A stretch of 64,000 nt of DNA from Stappia stellulata. GTDB taxonomy: Bacteria; Pseudomonadota; Alphaproteobacteria; Rhizobiales; Stappiaceae. The notes under the pieces were generated by a model that did no database searches, was not told the origin of the DNA, and worked only from the letters and a program-made list of their open reading frames with translations. The stretch is taken from the NCBI RefSeq assembly GCF_020176715.1, contig NZ_JAIVMF010000006.1:124001-188000 (forward strand), in the 5' to 3' direction. Both the position numbers and the translations under genes were made by a program. Each line of letters starts with the position of its first letter. Position 1 is the first letter of the stretch. This document shows positions 37,694 to 47,124 of this stretch, in pieces.

Positions 37694-38440
37694 ATGAGCG
37701 AGAACCAGAGCGATCCCGTGAAAACACCTATGGCGTCGAGACCCTCGGGGAAGAAGTCCGCCGCAGTACCGGCCCGCAAGCGCACGCTGAAACGACCGCG
37801 CTACACCAGAGCCGAGATCCACGCGATCTTCGCCCGCTTCCATGCCGCGAACCCGGAACCGACCGGGGAGCTGCATTACGTCAATCCCTATACGCTCCTT
37901 GTGGCCGTCGCCCTGTCGGCGCAGGCCACCGACGTCGGCGTCAACAAGGCGACGCGGCCCTTGTTCGAAACCGTCGACACGCCGGAAAAGATGCTGGCGC
38001 TCGGCGAGGACGCGCTGCGCGAGGCAATCCGGACCATCGGCCTCTACAAGACCAAGGCCAAGAACGTGATCGCGCTGTCACGGATGCTGGTCGACGAGTA
38101 TGGCGGCGAAGTGCCGCAAGACCGGGCGGCGCTGGAACGCCTGCCGGGTGTTGGCCGAAAGACCGCCAATGTCGTGCTGAACATCGCCTTCGGGCAACCG
38201 ACCATCGCCGTCGACACCCATCTGTTCCGCCTCGGCAACCGGATCGGCCTCGCCCCGGGCAAGACGCCGCTCGACGTGGAGAAGTCGCTTGAAAAGGCGG
38301 TGCCGGCGGAATTCCTGCTGCACGCCCACCACTGGCTGATCCTGCATGGCCGCTACATCTGCAAGGCGCGCAAGCCGGAGTGCGAGAAGTGCCTGATCGC
38401 GGATCTGTGCAAGAGCCCGGAAAACACGCAACGCAGCTGA
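37694..38440 (+). CDS. nth: Endonuclease III (DNA glycosylase/AP lyase)
   Basis: Base-excision repair enzyme removing oxidised pyrimidines. 248 residues from the ATG at 37694 (MSENQSDPVKTPM), preceded by AGAGAA. The basic N-terminal tail of about 35 residues (KKSAAVPARKRTLKRPRYT) is longer than in E. coli Nth and may aid DNA binding. The HhH motif LERLPGVGRKTANVVL carries the catalytic lysine and is followed by VDTHLFRL with the catalytic aspartate. A C-terminal [4Fe-4S] loop (C-x6-C-x2-C-x5-C) is complete. Confidence 0.96.
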   Translation: MSENQSDPVKTPMASRPSGKKSAAVPARKRTLKRPRYTRAEIHAIFARFHAANPEPTGELHYVNPYTLLVAVALSAQATDVGVNKATRPLFETVDTPEKMLALGEDALREAIRTIGLYKTKAKNVIALSRMLVDEYGGEVPQDRAALERLPGVGRKTANVVLNIAFGQPTIAVDTHLFRLGNRIGLAPGKTPLDVEKSLEKAVPAEFLLHAHHWLILHGRYICKARKPECEKCLIADLCKSPENTQRS

Positions 38441-38520
38441 CGCGGCTTGGCCGCGGCCGGGCGTGAGCATTCGCGAATGTCGAACAGGAAAACCGTCGCC
38501 GGGTCTGGCTGCCGCTGGGT

Positions 38521-38967
38521 CTAGCCCTTGCGGCGCAGCCGCACCACCACGTCGACGCGCACGATCTCCATCCCTTCCGGAGCTTCCGGAAGCCTGGCCA
38601 TCGAAACGCCCGAGCCGGGAATGTCGATCACCTGATTGTCGCCTTCGATGAAGAAGTGGTGGTGATCGTCGGTGTTGGTGTCGAAATAGGTCTTGGTGCC
38701 CTCGACCGCGACCTCGCGCAGAAGGCCGGCCTGGGTGAACTGGTGCAGCGTGTTGTAGACCGTCGCAAGCGACACCGGGACATGCGCGGCTTCGGCTTCC
38801 TCATGCAGAAGTTCCGCCGAGATGTGACGATTTCCATGCGAGTACAGGAGCTCCGCCAACGCCACGCGCTGCCGGGTGGGACGCAATCCGGCTACCCGGA
38901 GCATGTCCCGAACTTCGCGCTGTCCCTCGATCTCGCTCACTCTGCCTCGCTCGCCAACTGGACACAT
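38521..38967 (-). CDS. irr: Iron response regulator Irr (Fur family)
   Basis: Haem/iron-responsive repressor typical of Rhizobiales. 148 residues from the ATG at 38967, or 139 from a GTG at 38940. The winged-helix domain contains AGLRPTRQRVALAELL and VPVSLATVYNTLHQFTQAGLL, very close to Bradyrhizobium Irr. The histidine cluster DDHHHFF matches the secondary haem site and the C-terminus (RVDVVVRLRRKG) aligns end to end. The CPWHD haem regulatory motif found just before GLRPTRQR in Bradyrhizobium is absent there. A Cys-Pro pair occurs only at residues 2-3 if the longer start is used. Divergent from fabA, the usual Rhizobiales neighbour. Confidence 0.92.
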   Translation of the reverse strand: MCPVGERGRVSEIEGQREVRDMLRVAGLRPTRQRVALAELLYSHGNRHISAELLHEEAEAAHVPVSLATVYNTLHQFTQAGLLREVAVEGTKTYFDTNTDDHHHFFIEGDNQVIDIPGSGVSMARLPEAPEGMEIVRVDVVVRLRRKG

Positions 38968-39389
38968 TTTCGACTGTCCCCAACGTCACTGTCGACGTCA
39001 GGGCACCGACCGCGAGACTGCCGTCCCGCAACCGGCATCATGCCATCCTGCACGGTTTGTGCAAGGCCGTCACCTTATTCGGTGCCTTGCGGACCGGCTT
39101 GCCGGGCCGGTCTGACCGCACGTCAGTCGCGGATTTCTGCCACAGACGGGCCGTGATTTGCAAGCCTTGCGACAGTCCCTCACGCTGTGCCGTGGCAAAC
39201 TCTCTCCGCGCCGCGCCGCCGAAAATCGCCCGCCTGCTGGAAAAACACCCCGCAAACGCCGATTTCTCGTTTGGAGCCGGGCTTTCGAAGCGCTAGGGCC
39301 TATGTTAGTAAGCGCTCCATAATCTCGACTTCGCCCGTCCGCCGGTTCTTCGTGACGGGATCGAAGCATCCATAACCTGCGGGAAGAAT
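38968..39389. promoter_or_regulatory. Divergent irr-fabA intergenic region
   Basis: 422 bases without a believable gene. It must hold the irr and fabA promoters. I looked for an ICE/Irr-box-like TTCTAAA/TTTAGAA pair and did not find one. A small palindrome AGCGCT within TTAGTAAGCGCTCCATAA (39305-39322) lies about 70 bases upstream of fabA. Confidence 0.35.
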
Positions 39390-39899
39390 ATGAACGTGCG
39401 GCAATCGAGCTACTCCTACGAAGAATTGCTTGCCTGCGGACGCGGCGAGACGTTTGGCCCCGGCAACGCGCAATTGCCGTTGCCGCCGATGCTGATGTTC
39501 GACCGGATCACGGAAATCTCCGAGACCGGCGGCGAACACGGCCTTGGCTGCGTGCGGGCCGAGCTCGACGTGAAACCCGACCTGTGGTTCTTCGACTGCC
39601 ATTTCCAGGGCGACCCGGTGATGCCGGGCTGCCTCGGGCTCGATGCCATGTGGCAGATGACGGGGTTTTTCCTCGGCTGGCTCGGCGAACCCGGCAAGGG
39701 CCGCGCGATCTCCACCGGCGAGATCCGGTTTTCCAAGATGGTCACGCCGGACGTGAAGCTGGTGGAATACGGCGTCGACATCAAGAAGCTGCGTCGCGGG
39801 CGGCTGGTGCTCGGCATCGCCGACGGCTGGCTCAAGGCCGATGGCGAGGTCATCTACAAGGCCAAGGATCTGCGGGTCGGCCTGTTCAAGGCCGACTGA
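39390..39899 (+). CDS. fabA: 3-hydroxydecanoyl-ACP dehydratase/isomerase
   Basis: Introduces the double bond for anaerobic-type unsaturated fatty acid synthesis by dehydrating and isomerising at the C10 stage. 169 residues, full length. The active-site block [20 protein letters not shown] contains the catalytic histidine (near 70) and the aspartate of LDAMWQ, both conserved. It is followed after 230 bases by fabB and then fabI, the usual Rhizobiales order. The 230-bp gap means fabB may have its own promoter. Confidence 0.97.
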   Translation: MNVRQSSYSYEELLACGRGETFGPGNAQLPLPPMLMFDRITEISETGGEHGLGCVRAELDVKPDLWFFDCHFQGDPVMPGCLGLDAMWQMTGFFLGWLGEPGKGRAISTGEIRFSKMVTPDVKLVEYGVDIKKLRRGRLVLGIADGWLKADGEVIYKAKDLRVGLFKAD

Positions 39900-40129
39900 C
39901 CGTTACGACCCGGCCCGATTGATCGCACGCGCGCCCCCTCCTATCTGCGGGAGGGTCGCGCAGCTTTTCGCCGTGGAAGCCGGACCTGCGGCCGGCGGCT
40001 GAAAGCTCGACAAATTCGACTGGTTTCGGACCAGATGCTCGCGCTTCGGCGGGCGGCATCCGGTCCGGCAAGGAAACTGGGCCCGTTGCAACTGGACGCA
40101 AGGGTGCCCGAAACAGACGGGAGACCGCA

Positions 40130-41353
40130 ATGAGGCGGGTGGTTATAACCGGACTGGGCATCATTTCGTCGATCGGCAATTCGGCGGAAGAGGTCACCAA
40201 GAGCCTGCGCGACGGCACGTCCGGAATTTGCGCGGCACCGGAATACACCGAACATGGCTTCCGCAGCCAGGTTCACGGCATGCCGAAGATCGACCTGGCG
40301 GCCGAGATCGACAAGCGCCAGCTCCGCTTCATGGGCGATGGCGCGGCCTACAACTACCTCGCCATGCAGCAGGCAATCGCCGACAGCGGGCTTGAGGACA
40401 CGGACGTCTCGCATCCGCGCACGGGTCTCGTCATGGGGTCCGGCGGACCGTCGACGAAAAACCTGTTCCAGGCGCATAAGACCGTGATCGAGAAGGGCTC
40501 GCCCAAGCGCATGGGTCCCTTCATGGTCACGCGCGGCATGAGCTCGACGAATTCGGCCTGCCTGGCCACACCCTTCAAGATCAAGGGCATCAACTATTCG
40601 ATCACCTCGGCCTGTTCGACCTCGGCCCATTGCATCGGCGCCGGCGCCGAGCAGATCCAGTTCGGCAAGCAGGACATCGTCTTTGCCGGCGGCGGCGAGG
40701 AACTCGACTGGACGCTGTCGTGCCTGTTCGACGCCATGGGCGCGATGTCGTCGAAGTACAACGACACGCCGACCACGGCATCGCGGCCCTATGACGCGAC
40801 ACGCGACGGCTTCGTCATCGCCGGCGGCGGCGGTGTCGTCGTTCTGGAAGAGCTGGAACATGCCAAGGCGCGCGGCGCCAAGATCTACGCCGAGGTTACC
40901 GGCTATGCCGCCAATTCCGACGGCTACGACATGGTCGCGCCGTCCGGCGAGGGCGGCGAGCGTTGCATGCGGCTTGCGATCGAGACGCTTGGCGACCGCA
41001 AGGTGAACTACATCAACACCCATGGCACCTCGACCCCGGTCGGCGACATCGGCGAGATCGAGGCGATCCGCAAGGTGTTCGGCGACGATCAGCCGGTCGC
41101 GTCCTCGACCAAGTCGCTGACGGGTCACAGCCTCGGCGCCACCGGCGTGCATGAGGCGATCTACTGCCTGTTGATGCTGCAGCACGATTTCATCGCCGCG
41201 TCCGCCAACATCACGGAACTCGACCCGGCGCTCAGCCCCGACGAGATCGCGATGCAGCGGATCGACAATGCCGGTCTCGATACGGTGCTTTCCAACAGTT
41301 TCGGTTTCGGGGGCACCAACGCCTCCCTCGCGCTGTCGCGCTATCACGGCTGA
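40130..41353 (+). CDS. fabB: 3-oxoacyl-ACP synthase I
   Basis: Condensing enzyme elongating the cis-3-decenoyl-ACP made by FabA, so the pair defines unsaturated fatty acid synthesis. 407 residues. The thiolase-fold catalytic triad is Cys-His-His: C162 in [11 protein letters not shown], one histidine in [11 protein letters not shown] and one in [12 protein letters not shown]. The start [11 protein letters not shown] is the family N-terminus. It is followed after 10 bases by fabI, with which it is surely co-transcribed. Confidence 0.97.
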   Translation: MRRVVITGLGIISSIGNSAEEVTKSLRDGTSGICAAPEYTEHGFRSQVHGMPKIDLAAEIDKRQLRFMGDGAAYNYLAMQQAIADSGLEDTDVSHPRTGLVMGSGGPSTKNLFQAHKTVIEKGSPKRMGPFMVTRGMSSTNSACLATPFKIKGINYSITSACSTSAHCIGAGAEQIQFGKQDIVFAGGGEELDWTLSCLFDAMGAMSSKYNDTPTTASRPYDATRDGFVIAGGGGVVVLEELEHAKARGAKIYAEVTGYAANSDGYDMVAPSGEGGERCMRLAIETLGDRKVNYINTHGTSTPVGDIGEIEAIRKVFGDDQPVASSTKSLTGHSLGATGVHEAIYCLLMLQHDFIAASANITELDPALSPDEIAMQRIDNAGLDTVLSNSFGFGGTNASLALSRYHG

Positions 41354-41363
41354 GGGGGCCAGA

Positions 41364-42194
41364 ATGTCGGAAATAATGAAAGGCAAACGCGGCCTGGTAA
41401 TGGGCGTTGCCAATGATCACTCCATCGCCTGGGGGATCGCCAAGACGCTGGCCGACCACGGCGCCGAGCTCGCCTTCACCTATCAGGGCGAGAACTTCGG
41501 ACGTCGGGTGAAGCCGCTGGCCGACAGCGTCGGCGCCGATCTGCTGCTGCCCTGCGACGTCGAGGACATCGACACGGTCGATGCCGTCTTCGACACGCTC
41601 AAGGAAAAATGGGGCAAGATCGACTTTCTGGTGCATGCCATCGCCTTTTCCGACAAGTCGGAGCTGCGCGGCCGCTACGCCGACACCTCGCGGGAAAACT
41701 TCATCCGCACGATGGTGATTTCCTGCTTCTCCTTCACCGAGGTTGCCAAACGGGCGGCCGCGATGATGAACGACGGCGGGTCGATGGTGACGCTGACCTA
41801 TGGCGGCTCCAACCAGGTGATGCCGAATTACAACGTGATGGGCGTGGCCAAGGCGGCGCTGGAATCCTCCGTTCGCTACCTGGCGATGGATTTCGGCTTG
41901 CAGAACATCCGCGTCAACGCGATTTCGGCGGGACCTGTGCGCACGCTGGCCGGATCGGGCGTCTCGGACGCGCGCGTGATGTTCAACTACCAGAAGCAGC
42001 ACTCGCCGCTCGGACGCACCGTCACCCACTATGAGGTCGGCGGCTCCGCGCTCTATCTCCTGTCGGATCTCGCCTCGGGCGTGACCGGAGAGATCCACTT
42101 CGTGGATTCAGGTTTCAGCACCGTCTCGATGCCGCGGCTCGATGCGCTGAAAACCCAGGAAGCGCGCGCGCAGAAGGTCATCGAAGACGTGTGA
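41364..42194 (+). CDS. fabI: Enoyl-ACP reductase (NADH), FabI type
   Basis: Last reduction of each fatty-acid elongation cycle. 276 residues from the ATG at 41364 (MSEIMKGKRGLVMGVAND), preceded by GAGGGGG. Rossmann fold with the SDR-divergent signature GVANDHSIAWGIA. The catalytic Tyr-x6-Lys appears as YNVMGVAK, and VNAISAGPVRTLAGSG is the conserved mobile substrate loop. A FabI of this class is the usual triclosan target. Its C-terminal extension (LDALKTQEARAQKVIEDV) is slightly longer than in E. coli. Confidence 0.95.
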   Translation: MSEIMKGKRGLVMGVANDHSIAWGIAKTLADHGAELAFTYQGENFGRRVKPLADSVGADLLLPCDVEDIDTVDAVFDTLKEKWGKIDFLVHAIAFSDKSELRGRYADTSRENFIRTMVISCFSFTEVAKRAAAMMNDGGSMVTLTYGGSNQVMPNYNVMGVAKAALESSVRYLAMDFGLQNIRVNAISAGPVRTLAGSGVSDARVMFNYQKQHSPLGRTVTHYEVGGSALYLLSDLASGVTGEIHFVDSGFSTVSMPRLDALKTQEARAQKVIEDV

Positions 42195-42285
42195 TCTTGC
42201 ACCGGACGCGGCCCGCGGGAGACACCCTGCGGGCCCGCGACGCTGCGGGCTTTCGCCCGCATCGATCAGGGGTGAATCCGGCGTC

Positions 42286-42822
42286 TCACTCCACCGTTTC
42301 GTCGGGATAGACGCCGAACAGCCGGGTCTGGTCGATCCAGCCGGAAAACCCGTCTCCCGACACCTCGCACCAGCCCTCCTTGCACTGCCCGACCTCGCCC
42401 AGCACCTTGGGCGACAGTTCGGCCACGACACGTGCATCCGAGCGCGGCTCCTCGCGGAGCGGGGTGATCATCGCGCTTTCCCAGGGGGTGACCAGAGCCG
42501 TCCGCCGTCCGGTCAGCAGCGAATGGAACACCCAGCCCTCCGAGCCTTCCCAGTCGCGGATCCGGCGCCAGTTCTCGAATTCCTGCACGATCTCGACCGG
42601 CAGTCCCGCCCGCACGAAGGTCCAGCCGATGCGATGGTCCCGGCTCGGGCCGACGCGGACATTGACCCGGTCCGATTTCAGGCTGACAAACCGCGGGACG
42701 GGAAAGCCGCTGGGACCAACGGTTCCCGACTGGGCCCCGGCGGGCGCAGTGGCGGCGACGGTCACGAGAAAAAGCGCGAAAAGGGACACGAGGCCGATCC
42801 TGGCGGCCGGGTGAAGTATCAT
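42286..42822 (-). CDS. Secreted bacterial SH3-domain protein
   Basis: 178 residues from the ATG at 42822 (MILHPAARIGLVSLFALFLV), with GGAAG 8 bases upstream. An N-terminal signal peptide (cleavage near PAGAQS) is followed by two SH3-like repeats: LKSDRVNVRVGPSRDHRIGW and the segment around ITPLREEPRSDARVVAEL. The second ends in a WCEVSGDGFSGWID strand typical of SH3b. Such proteins bind peptidoglycan or cell-wall partners. It lies convergent to fabI and divergent from the hydroxyacid dehydrogenase. Confidence 0.85.
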   Translation of the reverse strand: MILHPAARIGLVSLFALFLVTVAATAPAGAQSGTVGPSGFPVPRFVSLKSDRVNVRVGPSRDHRIGWTFVRAGLPVEIVQEFENWRRIRDWEGSEGWVFHSLLTGRRTALVTPWESAMITPLREEPRSDARVVAELSPKVLGEVGQCKEGWCEVSGDGFSGWIDQTRLFGVYPDETVE

Positions 42823-43082
42823 TTCAATCGCTTCCTTTCTCCTGGATCGGCGTTGTCCATCCTTAACCCACACCGTCCGAATCGCACATTTTGATGGCAT
42901 CTTGAGGGGGCGACTCCCAAAAGAGATCGCAGGTGTGCCAAAATCAATCAGCTGCAATCCCTTGTTTTGACCGGACCATCTGGTAAGGAGAACAACAGCG
43001 TTGTGCCGTCCTGTCTGGAAAGGACGCACTGTGGAGGATTCAGGGTTAAGGACCCCTCAATAAAGCGCGGAAGGCGAGGAGC

Positions 43083-44069
43083 ATGCCGAAGAAGAAGCCG
43101 CTGGTCGTCGTGACACGCAAGTTGCCGGATGTCGTGGAGACTCGCATGCGCGAGCTCTTCGAAACCCGGCTCAACGATACGGACCGGCCGCTCAGCCAGG
43201 CGGAGCTGGTGGAGGCGGTGAAGACGGCCGATGTCGTCGTGCCGACCGTGACCGACCGCATCGATTCCGCCGTCCTGTCGCAGGCAGGTCCGAACCTCAG
43301 GCTGATCGCCAACTTCGGCAATGGCGTCGACAACATCGACGTCGTCACCGCCAACAACCGCGGCATCACCGTCACCAACACACCCGGCGTGCTGACGGAA
43401 GACACCGCCGACATGACCATGGCGCTGATGCTGGGCGTTCCGCGCCGCATCGCCGAAGGCATCAAGGTGATGGAGCACGGCGAGTGGGCCGGATGGTCGC
43501 CGACCTGGATGCTCGGTCACCGGATCTCGGGCAAGCGGCTCGGCATCGTCGGCATGGGCCGCATCGGCCAGGCGGTGGCGCGCCGCGCCAAGGCGTTCGG
43601 CATGTCGATCCACTACCACAACCGCCGCCGGGTGCCGGAAGCGACCGAAGAGGCGCTCGAGGCGACCTATTGGGACAGCCTCGACCAGATGCTGGCGCGC
43701 ATGGACGTGGTTTCGGTGCATTGCCCGCACACGCCGGCGACCTACCACCTCTTGTCGGCGCGGCGGCTGAAGCTGATGAAGCCGGACGCCTATCTGGTCA
43801 ACACCGCCCGCGGGGAAGTGATCGACGAGGCGGCGCTGATCCGTCAGCTCGAAGCCGGTCAGCTCGCGGGCGCGGGCCTCGACGTGTTCGAGCACGAGCC
43901 GGCGGTCAACCCCAAGCTGGTGTCCTCCGACAAGGTGGTGCTGCTGCCGCACATGGGATCGGCCACCATCGAGGGCCGCATCGACATGGGTGAGAAGGTG
44001 ATCATCAACATCAAGACCTTCATGGACGGTCACCGTCCGCCGGACCGCGTGCTACCCTCGATGCTGTGA
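43083..44069 (+). CDS. D-2-hydroxyacid dehydrogenase (glyoxylate/hydroxypyruvate reductase-like)
   Basis: NAD(P)-dependent reductase of the D-isomer-specific family, 328 residues. NAD-binding motif GIVGMGRIGQAVARRAKAFG. Catalytic residues are the Arg in NTARGEVID, the Glu in DVFEHEPA and the His in LPHMGSAT. Spacing and length match glyoxylate/hydroxypyruvate (D-glycerate) reductases such as GyaR; the exact substrate is not certain. Divergent from the SH3 gene across 260 bases and followed by a terminator. Confidence 0.9.
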   Translation: MPKKKPLVVVTRKLPDVVETRMRELFETRLNDTDRPLSQAELVEAVKTADVVVPTVTDRIDSAVLSQAGPNLRLIANFGNGVDNIDVVTANNRGITVTNTPGVLTEDTADMTMALMLGVPRRIAEGIKVMEHGEWAGWSPTWMLGHRISGKRLGIVGMGRIGQAVARRAKAFGMSIHYHNRRRVPEATEEALEATYWDSLDQMLARMDVVSVHCPHTPATYHLLSARRLKLMKPDAYLVNTARGEVIDEAALIRQLEAGQLAGAGLDVFEHEPAVNPKLVSSDKVVLLPHMGSATIEGRIDMGEKVIINIKTFMDGHRPPDRVLPSML

Positions 44070-44098
44070 GGCGAGAGAAACTCCCAATGATCGTTCCA

Positions 44099-44144
44099 AC
44101 GCCCGTGAAAAGGTCCGCTTTCGGATCGATTCGCGGGCGTTTTC
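44099..44144 (+). terminator. Rho-independent terminator after the hydroxyacid dehydrogenase
   Basis: ACGCCCG at 44099-44105 pairs with CGGGCGT at 44134-44140, extended by GAA/TTC pairs across a mismatch, followed by TTTC. It lies 30 bases after the stop codon, with dnaQ ending on the opposite strand. Confidence 0.65.
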
Positions 44145-44168
44145 ATTGAGGATCGACGTGCAAGAGGC

Positions 44169-44876
44169 TCAGTCGGCGTCGTAGCGCCGCCAGAGCGCGG
44201 CCTCGCCCATGCCGGCGACGAAAGCGCGATGCGCCTCGATCTCGGCTTCGCCCAGCAACGGTGGCAACGGCCTGGGACGCGGACGCGCCGGCACGCGCGC
44301 GCGCCTGGATTCGGACCCGGAATAATCGGCCTCATCCTCCACCGACAGGGCAAGCCCGGCCTGTTTTCCGCCGATCAGCTCGATATAGACTTCCGCCAGG
44401 ATCTCGGAATCGAGCAGCGCGCCGTGTTTGGTTCGCCGCGAATTGTCGATCCCGTAGCGCGAGCACAGCGCATCGAGCGAGGCCGGCGATCCGGGGTGCT
44501 TGCGCCGGGCGATCGCCAGGGTATCGAGCACCTGCTCGGCCGGGAACGGGCCGAGACCAAGCCGTCCGAGCTCCATGTTGATGAAGCCCATGTCGAAGGC
44601 GGCGTTGTGGATCACCAGCGTCGCGTCGTCGACGAACTCGAGAAACTCCTGCGCGACCTCGGCGAACTTCGGCTTGTCTGCCAGAAACTCTTCCGACAGT
44701 CCGTGCACGTTGAAGGCCTCGATGGGCATGTCGCGTTCGGGATTGAGATAGACGTGGTAGGTGCGCCCCGTCGGCACGTGGTTGATCAGCTCCACGCCGC
44801 CGATCTCGACGAGCCGGTCGCCGTTTCGCGGATCGAGCCCGGTGGTTTCCGTGTCGAAGGCAATTTCACGGCGCAT
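44169..44876 (-). CDS. dnaQ: DNA polymerase III epsilon subunit (proofreading exonuclease)
   Basis: 3'-5' exonuclease of the replicative polymerase. 235 residues from the ATG at 44876 (MRREIAFDTETTGLDP); in-frame sequence to 44906 is probably leader. All three exonuclease motifs are present: Exo I FDTETTGLD, Exo II VIHNAAFDMGF and Exo III HGALLDSE, so proofreading should be active. The C-terminal tail after the nuclease (ARVPARPRPRPLPPLLGE) is the flexible, proline-rich segment that binds the alpha subunit. Part of the leftward dnaQ-coaE-aroE-maf series typical of the Rhizobiales origin region. Confidence 0.95.
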   Translation of the reverse strand: MRREIAFDTETTGLDPRNGDRLVEIGGVELINHVPTGRTYHVYLNPERDMPIEAFNVHGLSEEFLADKPKFAEVAQEFLEFVDDATLVIHNAAFDMGFINMELGRLGLGPFPAEQVLDTLAIARRKHPGSPASLDALCSRYGIDNSRRTKHGALLDSEILAEVYIELIGGKQAGLALSVEDEADYSGSESRRARVPARPRPRPLPPLLGEAEIEAHRAFVAGMGEAALWRRYDAD

Positions 44877-45040
44877 GGCGGCAGGACTCTCTTGCAGGAC
44901 CGCCAAACGCGGGGATCACCAGTGGCGATGCGATTGTCACCGGCACCAGTCTTGGCACGGCGGGCGGATCGCTCAAGCGGCGCGCGGAAAATCCACCGGA
45001 GATCCCCGGCTTTTCCACATGTGAGCGACACGCAGTCCGC

Positions 45041-45628
45041 TCAGCCCAGAGCGGCAAGGGCGCGCAGGATCGCTGCAACGCTGCGTTCGGCGTGGGACAT
45101 GCCGTGGCCGGTGTCCACAAGGAAATGCGCGCGACGGCGCTTCTGCGCGTCGGGCATCTGCTTGGCCAGGATCGCGGCGAAGATTTCCTCGGTCATGCCG
45201 GGCCTCGCCAGCACGCGGGCGCGCTGCACCTGCGCATCCGCCGTAACGACGATGCTGGCGTGAACCCGCGCTTCGCCGCCGGTTTCAAACAGCAACGGAA
45301 TATCCAGCACGGCGACGCGGGCGCCAGAGGCTTTCGCCGCCTGCAGGAAGGCGGTCTCGCGCGCGCGCACCAGCGGATGCACGATGGCCTCAAGCCGCTT
45401 CATCTCCTCCGGCTTGCCGATCACACGGGCACCGAGCGCCTTGCGGTCGACGACACCGTCGGTCACCGTTCCGGGAAAGGCGGCCTCGATCGCCGGCCCG
45501 CCTTCGCTTCGATAAAGAGCGTGGACGGCCGCATCCGCATCGTAAACGGCAGCGCCGGCGGCCGCGAACATGGCGGCCGTGGTCGATTTGCCCATGCCGA
45601 TGGAGCCGGTGAGGCCAACGACAATCAC
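45041..45628 (-). CDS. coaE: Dephospho-CoA kinase
   Basis: Final step of coenzyme A synthesis, phosphorylating the 3'-hydroxyl of dephospho-CoA. 195 residues with GTG start at 45628. P-loop [14 protein letters not shown] at residues 5-18, acceptor-side aspartate in [11 protein letters not shown], lid arginines in HPLVRARE and [13 protein letters not shown]. The start overlaps the aroE stop (GTGA, 4 bases), indicating coupling. Confidence 0.95.
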   Translation of the reverse strand: MIVVGLTGSIGMGKSTTAAMFAAAGAAVYDADAAVHALYRSEGGPAIEAAFPGTVTDGVVDRKALGARVIGKPEEMKRLEAIVHPLVRARETAFLQAAKASGARVAVLDIPLLFETGGEARVHASIVVTADAQVQRARVLARPGMTEEIFAAILAKQMPDAQKRRRAHFLVDTGHGMSHAERSVAAILRALAALG

Positions 45629-46464
45629 GGCGAAACGCCCAGATCGGCCAGGACGAGCCTCCGCAATGCATCGTCAACCTCGGGTCGCACGCCGAACCAG
45701 CGCTCGAAGCCCGGCACCGCCTGATGAAGCAGCATGCCAAGGCCGTCGACGATCGGATGTCCCCTGTCCCGGGCCGCCTGCAACAAAGGCGTGACCAGCG
45801 GCGCATAGACGATGTCGGTCACCAGCGCCTCGACCGGCAGGGGAGACAGGTCCAGATCGAGCGGCGGCTGTCCTTCCATGCCAAGCGACGTCGTGTTCAC
45901 GAGAAGATCGGTTCTCCCCAGGATGTCCGCCAGATAGTCCCAGGAAACGGCTTTTGCGACGGGAGCGAAACGGTCCGCCAGGTCCTGCGCTTTGGACAGA
46001 GTGCGATTGGCGATAAGCACCTTTTCCACACCACGGGAGGCCAATGCCCAGACAATTGCGCGTGCGGCACCGCCGGCGCCGAGCACGAGGGCGCTTTTGG
46101 TGCGCGCATCCCAGCCCGGCGCCTGTTGATCGAGGTTGCCGAGAAACCCGAGGCCGTCGGTGTTGGCACCCATCAACCGGCCACTGTCGTCGAGCCACAG
46201 CGTGTTGGCCGCGCCCATGGCCCGGGCCGCATCGTCCAGCTCGTCGCAGCAGGCTGCGGCCACTTCCTTGTGCGGGACGGTGACATTGCAGCCGACCAGC
46301 CCACTCTTTGCGAAGGCGCGATAGAATGTCTCTGCCGTCGCCGGTTCGACCGCGACACGGTCATAGGTACCGTCGATGCCGTGGTGCTTCAGCCAGTATC
46401 CGTGGATCAGCGGCGAGCGGGAGTGTGCGACCGGAAATCCGGTGATTGCGGCGCGACGGGTCAT
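45625..46464 (-). CDS. aroE: Shikimate dehydrogenase
   Basis: Reduces 3-dehydroshikimate to shikimate with NADPH in aromatic amino acid synthesis. 279 residues from the ATG at 46464 ([18 protein letters not shown]), which contains the shikimate-binding S-x-S. The catalytic lysine lies in NVTVPHKE and the aspartate in GANTDGLGF. The Rossmann motif is [15 protein letters not shown] and the cofactor loop IANRTLSKA carries the arginine for NADPH. It overlaps maf by 4 bases at its start and coaE by 4 at its end. Confidence 0.95.
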   Translation of the reverse strand: MTRRAAITGFPVAHSRSPLIHGYWLKHHGIDGTYDRVAVEPATAETFYRAFAKSGLVGCNVTVPHKEVAAACCDELDDAARAMGAANTLWLDDSGRLMGANTDGLGFLGNLDQQAPGWDARTKSALVLGAGGAARAIVWALASRGVEKVLIANRTLSKAQDLADRFAPVAKAVSWDYLADILGRTDLLVNTTSLGMEGQPPLDLDLSPLPVEALVTDIVYAPLVTPLLQAARDRGHPIVDGLGMLLHQAVPGFERWFGVRPEVDDALRRLVLADLGVSP

Positions 46465-47057
46465 GCCTCGATGGCGCCCTGCTCGCGCAGCCTGGCCAGA
46501 AGCGGCAGCAGTGGCAGCCCGAGGACGGAGAAATAATCGCCGTCGATCGTCTCGAACAATTGCACGCCCGGCCCTTCCAGCTGATAGGCCCCGACACTGG
46601 TGAGGGCGACCTCGCCGACCTGGGCGAGATAGCGTCCGACAAAGGCCGGGCCGAAATCGCGCATCTTGAGCCGGACCGTTGCGACATGGCGCCACAGCGT
46701 TTCGCCATCGCGGGCCAGTGTGACAGCGGAATGCAACGCATGCGTCTTGCCGGACATGGCAAGCAACTGCCGGCGGGCAGCCTCCATGTCATCCGGCTTT
46801 GTCAGCCGGTTGCCCTCGAATTCCAGCACTTGATCGGCACCGATCACCAAGGCGCCGGGATGGCGTTCGCTGACGGCCTGTGCCTTTGCCTCCGCCAGCA
46901 CCTCGGCGATGTCGGCGGGCGGAAAGCCGCTCTTCAGAAGCGGCTCCTCAATGGCGCGTTCGTCGACATCGGCGGGATCGACGATAATGTTTAGGCCGGC
47001 GTTGCGCAGGAGTTCGCCGCGGATGCGGCTTGCGCTGGCGAGAATGATTTCGGTCAT
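46461..47057 (-). CDS. maf: Maf family nucleoside triphosphate pyrophosphatase
   Basis: House-cleaning pyrophosphatase acting on modified or non-canonical nucleotides; linked to division arrest in Bacillus. 198 residues. The N-terminal motif reads ILASASRIRGELLRNAG where canonical Maf has S-x-S-P-R-R, a mild divergence often seen in alphaproteobacteria. DVDERAIEE and GADQVLEFEG supply the catalytic acidic residues. It is first in the maf-aroE-coaE cluster, with 4-base overlap to aroE. Confidence 0.9.
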   Translation of the reverse strand: MTEIILASASRIRGELLRNAGLNIIVDPADVDERAIEEPLLKSGFPPADIAEVLAEAKAQAVSERHPGALVIGADQVLEFEGNRLTKPDDMEAARRQLLAMSGKTHALHSAVTLARDGETLWRHVATVRLKMRDFGPAFVGRYLAQVGEVALTSVGAYQLEGPGVQLFETIDGDYFSVLGLPLLPLLARLREQGAIEA

Positions 47058-47124
47058 GTCTGGGCCCGGAGTTTGGAAAACAAGGGATCGGATCGACGCA
47101 GGATTTCAGCTCCTTACGGCAATA

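Noticed and set aside
38968-39389. ICE/Irr box controlling irr or fabA
   Set aside because: I found no TTTAGAA/TTCTAAA-like inverted pair in this gap.
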